From assembly GCF_050948215.1 (NCBI RefSeq), contig NC_135150.1, forward strand, positions 17,835,943 to 17,899,942: DNA of 64,000 nt. Direction: 5' to 3'. The number at the start of each line of letters is the position of its first letter. Position 1 is the first letter of the stretch. The position numbers and the translations under genes are program-made. This stretch comes from Halictus rubicundus (Eukaryota; Arthropoda; Insecta; Hymenoptera; Halictidae). The notes under the pieces were generated by a model. It made no database searches, was not told the origin of the DNA, and was given only the letters and a program-made list of their open reading frames with translations. Positions 11,218 through 23,200 of this stretch are shown piece by piece.

Positions 11218-14200
11218 CTAAGACGGCGAATCCTGCGCGTCCTGCTTCAGCTGCGGCTTCCCGATGTTCTCCGCCTCCCACACCGTGTCCGGAAGTTTCG
11301 TTCCCAAAGTTTCCGGGAATACCAGAGACAGCAGTCCCGCGGACAGGCCCATACAGCCGAAAAGAATAAGCGGCAGCGCCGGCATGATTTGTGCCTGCAC
11401 ATCAAACGAACTGCGTTAGAAAAACGGGGAATAGGACGTTGCCTCCTCGAGGCGAGGCGCCGCCGGCAAGGACTCTCGCGAGAACCGCGATTTTTCATCC
11501 GAGCAATCATGTTAACCCGAGACGTCTCCTGCGACGACGCTCCTCTCGGTGACATTCCTCGCGAGACCCTCCGTTTCCAACATTTTTGTTTGATTGTCTC
11601 GTAATGGCGCGTTTAGACGCGCCTCGTTCTACCCCCACTCCGACGACATTGAAATTTAAACGAGCATTCGTCTATGCTCCTCAACGCGTTCGCTACCAGC
11701 ACTTTACAACATTTTATCATACACATCCTAAAATATCGCTTAAAAATTGGAAAGTTCGCCGGACAGCACACTGTGCCCTATTGATTTTAAGTAGCATCGA
11801 AAACTGAATCAATTTTACTTTCTTTGAGTAAAAGACAAAATTGTGGTTGTCACGTGTGTGTGTGACGCTGGTAGCGAATGTTTATTCGGTTTTATAAACA
11901 AATGCTCGCCGAATGTTCAGCTTAATTTATTTTTCCGTGATTGTCTACTTGTTCAAAATTTGGCGTTACGAATAAAACACAATATTGGTCGAATTGAAGT
12001 GTAGAACGAAAATGTATGAGAACTATTGGAGGCCATTTTGTGCAACCTTTTCTTAGAGTTAGAGTTCAGTCAGGAAATTATTGGATAGTAGAAATACAGT
12101 AGCATGTGAATTAATGTGAACACACCAATATTTTTACCGTCTTATTAGTTTTTTAAAGTTGGGAACGTGATTGTGTCAGTGGTAGCGGCCATTTTGTTGT
12201 AGGTTTGATGGACTAGTTTGTGCTGGCCTGTTGAGAGGTACTGACATGTCGTTAATAAAAACTACATAATTTGTTACAGACCTTTGTTGAGACAATGCCT
12301 TTCAACAGGTCAACACAGGCTAGTTCATCAAACGTACAACAAAATGGCCACTACCACTGACAGAGTCATGTTGCCACCTATAAAAAACTAAGGTCACGTG
12401 AAGGTCATAATATGACAGGTCGTTGGATTCGTCTTGACCTCGGCTATCGTATAGCGATAATAAAAATATATCATTCCATTAAAAAAAACTTCGATGACCT
12501 TGAAATCTCAAAAAATGTAACCCTGAAAAATATTTGCCCCTCTGAACCAACTAATATTTTCCTCTACAATTTTTTTCTATTGAAGTTGGGATTGACAGGT
12601 GAACGTTTCGCGAAAGGGTTTATTGTGAACGGTTTTGTAGTAAGTGTAACGTGTCAGTTTCGAATAATGGGTACGTCGAGCTGGAACAAACAGGTTAATG
12701 TTTTGCGAAAAGGCAGAAGGGCGTTTCGTAAAGTTTTCGGTGTGCGACGCTCTTTGATGTTTGAAATACAGCCTCGAGCAACAAGCGGTTACTGTTCCTA
12801 TTGGCTCTACGATGTAGACTCTTGCGGTGGCCGACTTACCAAAAGAGGAGTTTGCGGTGACAATATTGACCCCATGCGGCCGGTCATGCTGCAAATTCCA
12901 AGGAGGGAGTGTCTCATGTTCGTGGGGAACAACTCCGCCGTGTAAATGTAAACCGTGGAAAAGGACATCGTGATGCACCATTTCCCTCCCATGTACAGAA
13001 TCAGAGGGATGAAGCTCCAGGAGCCTGGAACGACAAATCACCGCCATCTTTCACCGTGTTCATTCTATCCCGAGGGATCGTTTGAACGTCCCGTAACTAT
13101 TTAATGAAATTAAACCTTGACTGAATAACTGGATACTTTTGATCGATAATTACCTGAGGGCACGAACTGTATCGCGAGACAGAAGACCCCGCTCAATAGG
13201 AACGACGAGGACAACGTGAGCTTGCGACCTACATGGTCGGTCATGAACCAAGTCATGAAATAGGCTGGGATCTCGACGATGGCGACTAGTATGAAATTCG
13301 TGTACTTGTCGCCGGCGAAGGCCACCGAGTTCAACGACAAGCCGTAGTAGACGAAAGTGTTCGTCAGCCAGCAAAAGGAACAGGCCACCAACCTCGTCAT
13401 CATCACCGAGCTGCCCAGAATCTGCATGAACGGGCTCTTCTTCTCGGCGGCTAATTGCTCAATCTGAAAGAGCGCGCTTGGTCATCCTTATCATCCTTAT
13501 AAATTAAAATAGCTGACATTGGTAAAAAAACATAACCGATCGACGTTATCGCACCTTCTCGGACTTCACCATGTTCAACTCCTTGAACTGTCCGATCGCC
13601 TCGTCGGTGATACGCAGCCCGTTCATGCGCGCCATTTTCCGATAGATGCTCTCGACCTTATCCTGCTTCCCGTTGGCCAGTAGCCACCTTGAAAACGGGG
13701 CATCGTCAGGTGTACTGTGTACGTTTTTCTACGCTTATTTCGAAGGGGGATACGAGCATATAGAGTAACTATACACCGATCATAACCTACGGGCGTACAA
13801 TAGAGAATCACGTTTCTGCGAAAAAAATCGTCCGCGTCCTAGATATTATGCAGCCCGACAAACGGGAAACGATTTCGTATCGAGCCGGCTGTTAATTAAA
13901 GCCGTGGACCCAATCAACGGGAATACACCGGTGACGTCAAAGAGCCGGTTAATTGGCCGGATGTCGCGGTAACAACGACGACTTCGCCAGCCGTTACGGG
14001 GAGCGGATCGTTTTGAGATCGTTAACGAGACCCGCGGGCAATGCGAATTAAATAGTCGCCGACGGAAATTACCTGACTGATTCCGGGATCAAGAAGGGCA
14101 TCAAGATGGCGAGCAACGCCGGCCCGTACACCAGCCGCAGGATCAGACGCCACGATCTCGTCCACATCGCGATCAATCCCAGCAACATTTCGCCAACCGC

Positions 14201-17200
14201 GAACAGGCAGCTGGTAATCGTGCTGGCTAAAACTCGACCCTTCACTCCGGCCATTTCCATCCCTGAAAGTCAACGTGATTCCGCCGCATTAACACCCTCG
14301 GTGCTCAACTAATTCCGTAAACAGTGTTCGAACAACCCTTTCTAAAATGAAACTTCTCCGGCGTTTGTTGCATTATTCCTGCTTCCCTTTTATTAGAAAT
14401 ACTAATATTTAATAGCTACTAGACTAAATCTTAATTCTATAGTTAGTAACACAGTCTTTGTACTGAGCAATGTGCCCCTAGAACTTCATTCTATCGATTG
14501 TTACTGAAGATTTTTTAAACGTACATGTAACTTTCATTTCATTGACACTTCGTAACTGTGATACGAAGTCTGCCGGTCCGCCATCTTGTCGGAACAATCG
14601 TTTCAGTACTTTGAACGACGATTATTAAATAATTACAAGTAGAAATCTTCCTGTAAGCTGATAATTAGATCAGGAACAAGCGAATTTAGTCGTTGGTGAT
14701 AGATCGCAATAGTCACGAGTGTACTTCTGTGTATTTTTCTTTATCTATAGTACGAAGGAGTGGTGCGCCATCTTGCCGGCGTCCAGGAGTCACCTCAGCA
14801 CTTTGAATGGCGAGTATTAAATAATTTTGAACGAGAACCGTTCTGTTGGTTAATAATTGAAACAAGAACAAGTGAATTTAGTGACACCTGATGACTCAGA
14901 TTAGTAACGAGAATGTATCTACGTATTTCCCTGTATTTATAGTACGAATGGTCCGCCATATTGTCGGTCCCCAGGAGGCAGTTGTTCCACCAATATCGGA
15001 CGAGAAACTTCCCGCCGGTTAATGATTGAAAGAGGAATAAGGAAATAGTGCCGCAGGTGATCCTAATGGGGATGATTTGCAATAGGAGTTGGCTCGGTGT
15101 TTTTCGATATCGAGGCGCAGCCGGCTCGAGCGCGGGTCGACACGTGAAACATGGCTGTTATTTATATCAGCATTATTCACGTCGAACATCTTCCCTTACT
15201 TTGCTTCGTTATTAACTCACCTAAAATAAATCCAGCGCTGTAGATACCGGCCCCGACAGTCGCGTCGATAAATTCGCACGCGAGGAACATCCAATAATTC
15301 ACGGAGAAGGAATGTATCAGGCCGCTGATTCCGCTCAGGAACGTGGTAAGCGTCAAAATCGTACGTCTGCCGTATCTGGAAAATAACACGCGACGAATGA
15401 ATAAACAGCCGGCGTTCGTCGACATTGGCACGCCCCGTTTTTATTGTCCTCGAGAGAAAGAGAGAGAGACGGAGTCTCGCGGACGCGCGACAGACTGTCA
15501 ACAACGCGGTTCGATCCGTAGTCAACGAACCCCGAAAAAAAAGTATTCTCCGCTCCCAGGAGAAGGTATTAGGGGTGCCCATAAGAAATCAATTATATGC
15601 AAAGAATTTGTTCTGCCTTTACTTCTGTACCGATCCTTGAGGAGGAAACACGTATTCTTTTACAGCTTTCGGTAAAGCAGCCTGTGTTCAAGATATGACA
15701 AACTGTCCTTGATAAAGATGGAGATTACATAATAAATTAAGAAATAGAAACTTGAATTTACTACAAAGTTTGTTTTAGATATCAAAATAATTGATTACTT
15801 ACGGGTCCCCCTAATACTTTTACGGTCGGAATTGTTTTAAGACGAATCGTTAATGTCCTCCGCGATCTCGAGTCGGCTCCCAACAATTTGTAACTTTAAA
15901 GGATCGTCACGGAGCTCGCGGGGCTCGTCGAAAAGTACAATCTCGAGCACCGACCGAATCCGAATTGGAAATTGTAGGCCACCAGCGGGAAAGTTTATTC
16001 CGGGGAAGCTCGCCGAGCTTCCTCGGGACCAAGTTTATTACTCGCGGAAGCGCCGGCTTCCACGAGTGTGTTTCCACCGTACGACCACGTCGCGTCGGTT
16101 TCCAGCTTCGGTTTGTACAATTTTTACCCGGCAACTGCTCCAGCTTCCTCTCGGAACAAAGGCTGGGCTCCGTTCGCGACATGGTCACCTCCGTTTTTGA
16201 GTTTGATCAGCTTCGGAAACGCGTTCAGCTTGCACGCGCGCATTGTTTGGTTGCAGTTCGGAAGCGAGCGTTATTGAACACATTGGCTGCATGATTCAGG
16301 TGGTTATAGTTCCGTAGAGGATGCGCGATAATGTTTTGAATGTAATTAAAAACAACTGCGTTCTTGCTGCAAGAATAATGAAGCATTCGGGCATGAACTA
16401 TGCAGACCTCAATGCAAATTTCTTTCTCCAACCGGAAAACTTCGTTTACGTACTTAACACGAGAACTACCAAGCCTTAAACGAGACTGATGTATATTCCC
16501 GCATAACAATATCAGGATTTAATTTTTTCGGATTTCATAGGATTCTTGTGGTAACATGTAATGGGATGAAGAGGTGTACTAAAAGATTTATCAAGAAAAT
16601 ATTTCTATACCTTCACGAATGTTTTCAGATTTCATAGGACTTTTGTGGTAACGTACTTGGATAAACAAGTGTACTAGAAAATTTCTAAAGAAAATATTTC
16701 TATAACTTCCAGAAATGTGAAAGAAAAGGGCTCGGTAGTTCTGGTGTATACATTTTCTCGTATTTTCAGATGTACGTGGAATTAATGAACAGAGCAGTGA
16801 ATAAACCACGGTTGCTAGAATAATTCGAATGAATATTTTCCGCTATTTCAACAACAGTCTGAAGCGTCTCGAGGGTGGATCAAGGCTCGGTCTAGCTTCA
16901 GGGACCGTTTCATCGATCGAACGTCGTTAGCAACCAGATCCGGACGAGGAATCCCATTTCCTGGGCCGAGATCCTTGCCCGGGCAAGACTAATTAAGAGC
17001 CCCGGCTCGTTCCGGCGATTATTTCTCACCTGTCGGACACGTATCCGGCGAAGATCAGCCCGACGAATTGGCCGACGTTATTTATCGTGCCGACCAACGC
17101 GAGCTTCCATCGGTTCGCGTCGCAGGTCAGACCCCACTGTAACATCGTGGAAACAAAGGAAAAGCGTGAGTCACCTGCTGTTATCCAGAGTCCACCTGTA

Positions 17201-20200
17201 GCCTCTGCAAGCCGGGACCCTCCGTGGAACATGATCTTACCTCGCTGAGTATCGTGTTCTCCGACGGATCGTAAACCCACGAGTCGCATTTACGAGTCAC
17301 GTTGCTGAAAGACTGATTCGTGCACTGCCCGGTATGGTTGTTCACCACGTAACGTGCGCACTTCGACATCTCCGAGATGTCCGGCACCGAATCGACGGCC
17401 CACGGCACGTCGAACCTGGTGTTGTTCGCATCTTCGCACTCTGGCACCAGACACCTGTGCAGAAGATTATACATTAACGCGCACGTCCGCAACTCCATCT
17501 CCCAGGTACGGCGCGATTGTCCGTAACTCTGTGTCCCAGGTACGGCGAGCCTGGCCGCGGAAGGCACAAAAGCCACTATAGTGGCGTTACTGTTCAAACT
17601 TGTGCTTTCCACGGAAACCACTATAGTGGCGCACAGTGCTTAAGAGATTAATTTAAACCGAAATAAAATTCTATATTGTTGTAGTTGATATATATCCTTT
17701 GGAGAAAACATAGGCATACAATAAACATAAACTATCTCTTTGTTTGCTATGAAATTCTGAACGATGAAGAATTTATGAACGAAGAAGCTACTATAGTGGC
17801 GTTACTGTTCAAACTTGTGCTTTCCACGGAAACCACTATAGTGGCGTACAGTGCCTAAGAGGTTAAGCTGTCTTCGCGTTAACACTAGGTTTACGGAGCA
17901 CTAAAGATTACTATTTTATATCACTTTATAAAAATAACGTGAATCTATCGATCAAAATTTGTAGACATTTTTTGAATAATATGTACCCAAGGAAATCAAA
18001 TTCAAAATCAAATTCAATCTCAATATTCGTAAATTAAAAATACTAGAATCCGTCATTTTGCCGGATCCTCTGAACCTAGTGTTAAGTAACAAGGGACTTT
18101 TTGTCGACCCTTGTAGCTGAGTGTTTCTAATCATTTGCCACGGACTTGTAGAGGTATTGTCCTTAAACTGAAGCGACACGGTATGATAAACATTTGGGGG
18201 TTGTTCCGGTCTTAGAGCTATACTTATTGCTAACAACGAGATTTCATACACGAGTCGGTTTGTCCCAACATAGTGTTAACAAAGTTTAACAAAGATTGAA
18301 GATTTTCGACTACAGCATTTATTATTGCGGTCAGAAAAAAGGCATGCACCTTGCAGATACAGTAAAACATAGTGACTAGGATTCAAATTAAAAACGGTTT
18401 GCATCGATTGTAAAGAACACGAGCCAAATAGAAATCGATTATTATAAATATTAATGTAACAATATTTTTATTCGCCCTGGTATAAATGCATAAAACTCGC
18501 AGTCTAATGGCGACTTAACAGATGAACGACACCTTTAAGACTTTGAACGCTTGATGCATGCGAACCTAGAACATCTGCTTCAAGGTATCGATCCTATTGT
18601 GCCAATTACGGGATAGAATGTACAGACTGGCGACATTTGTTACTGGCAAACACGAGGATCCTTTAAGAAATGTTCAAAAAGTGGTTTTTCAAAAACTAGC
18701 AACGTCAACCAGTTGCTGTTTCATTATGGAGATACTTTTAGGTTCAAAGGTCACAGACTGGAACTATCTTCGCGTCAAAACGGATGTACCCCCGTGATCG
18801 GTTATAGTACAGACGCGTCTCGCCGACGGCACCGTCTCGGTTTTATTTAAGCCGATTAATAGACTGTCGGTCGTTAACCAACGGCGGAAAATAAGCCGAT
18901 TAATAAATTGCCGGTGGGCGAGCTATTGATTGATGCATTAAATTTTCTCGCGTCAGGTCGCCCCATGAATTCGGGCTAGTGCTTATACCAATGCTCGCAG
19001 CGTACCTTTAATATGCATGAGCAAGACCGAGTGCCGACATTATGACGTAACTATCGAACTGTGTTAATGTTTTCATCGAGATGCTCTTGAATACCGTTCC
19101 CCGGGAGCTCGTGGCTTTAAACTTTTACCAGGGAAGACTTTTCGCGCCGCGTGAAGCTCGGCGAGGCGGGGATTTTTTAAATCTCAAAATATCTCATTTT
19201 TAAATCCGAATAGTATTGCTTCCAAACACGGAACAGGACTTTTAATGACCACAGTGATTTCTCTATATATGTCGTCGAGGCCTGGACGATAATCGTCGCA
19301 GAATTATCCCCACTACCGCGGGGTGTACCCCGCGAGGGGCCGCGGAGCTCGAGAGGCCTCGGACGCTGAGGAATGTAAACATAACACTGGCAAGACCCCT
19401 GTAGTTGACATATATCGAGAATTCACTGTATGTCAAAACGGAGCTCGAAAATCGTCCTCGAAACAATTAAATTTCAACGAGTTGTCGTTCCCAGATAACA
19501 TTGTCATAGCTCCCAAAAAATTGATTAAGAAATCTTTAGCCGGGAATAATAAATTTTTCTAACAACCCAATTTTTGTCGCAACCCCAAAAAATGTATGCA
19601 GCGAATCGTAACCGCAGTAATCGAAGCATCATTGGATGACGTAACGCTGAAATAAATCCAGATCCTATAGTCGCGCGTAACAACGTTCGCGGTGGCGGTA
19701 GAGGTTAATCAATCGAGCAATAAAGCAATCATTTTTACGAGCTATCGGTTACACAATCGATCGTCCGATCGGCACGGCGCGCGCGCTCGATCTCGCCTCG
19801 TAGATCCTCGCGTAGATCGTGTTCGGAGCGAGGAACCATTGTTCGTAAGCATCTCGTGTACGTACAAACGAGACCGCGGACAAAGGAGCGGATGCTCGCG
19901 GCAGATTACGAAAAGTGGCGTACTAATCGGCATGCAATCTGAAAAAAAGAACGAACCGACGTTACCTGTATTTAACTTCGCCGGCTGTGAACACGTAAGC
20001 AAGCGTGAATCCTGCTGACAAGAACAGAGGCAGGCTGATTATCGAGAACATGATCATTTGATAGTATCCGAAACGATCCACGTCCTGCTTCCCGCTCTGG
20101 TCTCCCTTCTCCCCTACAAAAGACAGATTTCCGACGATCACCGATAAGCGAGATATTCCCAGGCGCGAGGGTAATCCTATTCATCGTACATAATAACGGG

Positions 20201-23200
20201 ATCGGTGGGTGGGTGGGGGGCAAACAAGGGCGGAAGCCGCGAAAAGAAAAAAGCGAAAATGAGAGAAAGATAAAAAAACGGAAGTGTGTGGGACGCGGGG
20301 AAACCGATCGAGCCCGATAAAGTCGAAATTGGGTCAATCGTAAAACTCTTAATCCACCTATCAGATTCTGCCACGGTGAAAATTGAAGCCCTTCCTCCGT
20401 TGACACGCGACGTTTCACCGGTCGCGAAAAAAAAAAGGGAAGCGGTTAGGGCGCGAACGGTTTCGATCTTCGCGTGCACGTAATCGATAATTTCCTCCTA
20501 AATCACGCGCCCATTTTACGACCGGCCGTCCCACTGTGTCGCGAATGGCCATTTTAGGTGGAAAAAAGTCGTGTCAGAAAATAGATACAACATTCATATA
20601 TTCTTCTTTCGGAATGTTTACTGTGCCTAACTATACCCATAATAATTAATAGCGATATAAGTATCGAATTCAATTCGTGAAAATTCCGAACAGTAATACG
20701 GCGAAATCGTACGTTTATATTTGTCCTAAAGAAAATTATGTCAGAGCAATAAATATGAATTGAAGTAAATATGAAACATAAGTAAATGTTTACATTAATG
20801 TTCACAAAGTTCGTCAATAAAGTCCTTCACAATAATTTTTAGAGATTTTTTAAGTACCGGTTTTCTATGCCGGTTAGGTGACTTTAACCCTTTGCACTCG
20901 AAGCTATTTTGGCTCCAAAACGAAACATTTCTTCTGACCTAGAATATTTCCCTTTTATATATATATATATATATTTTTTTTCATGTTATATATACGAAAA
21001 TAGTGCAATATACTCGTACGATACCGACGTGTTTAGTAATTTATTAAATACAAACACATTTAACAATGTAGAAAATATTTTGAATAATGATACAGCAATT
21101 TCTAGTGGCGCCTTACAGTCGCCATTCGAGTGCTAAGGGTTAATAGAGCAGAACTAGAAAGTCTCAAAAGATCCCATCTTGAAATTTTTATTGCATTAAG
21201 TTCAAACTATATAGAAGGGATTCTGACAAAAATCAGCTGCAAATATCTGCTAACCTGCCTGTCACAATTTTTTAAAATCTTTGTAATACCGTACGGTGGA
21301 CCGAATGGACATTCTAGGAAAGCAGGAGGACGTGGCTCCACAAATGATGGTAACACGGCTAGACGTTTCTTCAGAAACTTTACAAAAATTTCGAAAGTAA
21401 CAGGCATTAATAAGGAACTTCTTGAACGATTTTTTATATCTTATCTGCTCTTTCTCCAGGTCACAACATTAATTTTCTAAATTTCGAGTAGTTTGTTCGC
21501 GAAACAAAAGATTTATATTTAAATTTATATCCTTGGCTTTATATGCTCGTTACAGTGCACAAATTATTATTTCATAGTGTAGAAATAAGTAAATCATGCC
21601 TATTGCCAATTGGCATGATGTCTGAAGAGGCTCAGGAAGCTCGCCACAAAGACATAAGAAGGTTTAGGATTGGCCACGCAAGGAAAAATTCGCGTGTATC
21701 TACAAACTTCGACTTAATAGCAACGCTGTTAATTACTTCTGATCCCATCATAAATTATTATAGGGTGATACCGCAAAAAAAAAATACAAATTCGGTACCG
21801 AAAGGTGTGTTGGATCTACTCTTAACAAGAACTTCCGTCTAATTTATAAGTAACTTAGTTGATAGCGACAGCGATATTAGAGAAGAATTATTTTTATATT
21901 GTTATATTTAGATACTATTGTTATACTTTTTTAATATTATATTTTCTATTTATTTCTATAATTGTTTCTATAATTTGTATCATATTTTTCAATATAAATA
22001 TTATTTTTAAAGGTTCTACTTATGTTGAATCTCATTTCACGACCTAACAGAAAATTTCAATCGGTTTGAAGAAGCATGAAACGATCTATGATTTTTTTTT
22101 CCACCTAGAATGGCCATTCGCGACACTGTGCGTCCGCCAGGTAATTACATCGGCGGGCATCAATTTCCCGTATCCGTCATCGCCGAAACGAAGATTCTCT
22201 TTCCACCTCCCCAGGGGAGGGGTTGCTCTTGCCGCCGTTGCTGCTTGCCACTGCTGCATTGTCACGTTTCGGTTCACCGGCGGGATTAACTTCCCTGTAA
22301 TCGGATCGAAGTCAATTACTCGCTCAAGGACACTTTCCCCATCGGCTCGAGCTGGGCCAGGTTTCGATTTCGTCGACGTCCGTCGATTATTTTCGACCCT
22401 GCCCCCCCCCCCCTGATGCACGTGATTGGAAAAACTCGGGGTAGAGAGCTGGTTTGAATCCGGGGGTGTTCGTTTCGTTTCTTTGGTCGCGTGAGATTTT
22501 CACGTAATCGACTGGTGACGCGGAGATTAATTCTTGATTTGATTACGCGCATGCTGGGGAAAGATAAGAGGACGATTCAATCTGCTATAGTCTATCGGTG
22601 CGGCAACAAAGTTTTTCCGTCTGCGATGGATTTTTCAATTTTATTGTTGACTGGCAATGAAATTGAAATTGAATTTATTAAATTTATGGTAAATTAGTAC
22701 AAGGATTTTTCTATGGACGAAGAGATCGCATTCGCGTGTCTTTGAGCCCTCGAAGAGCGTTCAGAATGTTTCCACTTAAAAGCTATCTGTGAACGTTCGT
22801 TTTCAATTATCTCTTCATGCAAAGCAGTTCACTGAAAGCTACGAATTTTTGTTCGAGGTAGCAACTGACTACTTAAGTTCGTTCTCAACTATCTTGTCGA
22901 GAAAATTAGCACGGTAAAACCCTACAATTTTTGTTCTCAACGACGCCTTCGTATGCCGATGAGGACTTATAATAATCAGACTGTGAGGATCTTTATACAC
23001 TTAAGATTAGACTCCGAATTTCATGCATTTACGAATTTTTCCCATTTTCCAAATAGGAGTACGTACAATTTAAAACAGTGAGAAGATTGGAAAACTTTAA
23101 GAGTATTAATATATTATTTTCATTGCATTAAGATTATTAATGAGAAATATAAATTTATAATTAGCCTCTGTGTCTTGCAATAGCTGACACTCAGGAATTT

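Larger units (their letters stand above)
20532..22130 (+). mobile_element. Transib-type DNA transposon relic, 1.6 kb
   Basis: Inverted ends of about 35-40 bp: the left end is CACTGTGTCGCGAATGGCC at 20532, and the right end, read inward, is CACAGTGTCGCGAATGGCC, closing at 22130. A perfect 5-bp direct repeat, CGTCC, lies just outside (20527-20531 and 22131-22135). The CACWGTG terminus, 5-bp GC-rich duplication and coding remains are the combination known for Transib, whose transposase is related to RAG1. The full element is normally about twice this length, so the 5' half is deleted. A TTAA MITE at 20884-21143 has inserted into it. Confidence 0.8.

Noticed and set aside
12412..12945. 177-residue plus-strand frame
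   Set aside because: It crosses a family E repeat and then runs antisense to transporter exon 9.
21144..21842. Interpretation of the remnant as a host domesticated gene
   Set aside because: Frame change, internal stop and loss of the N-terminal catalytic region point to a dead transposase copy rather than a domesticated RAG-like gene.
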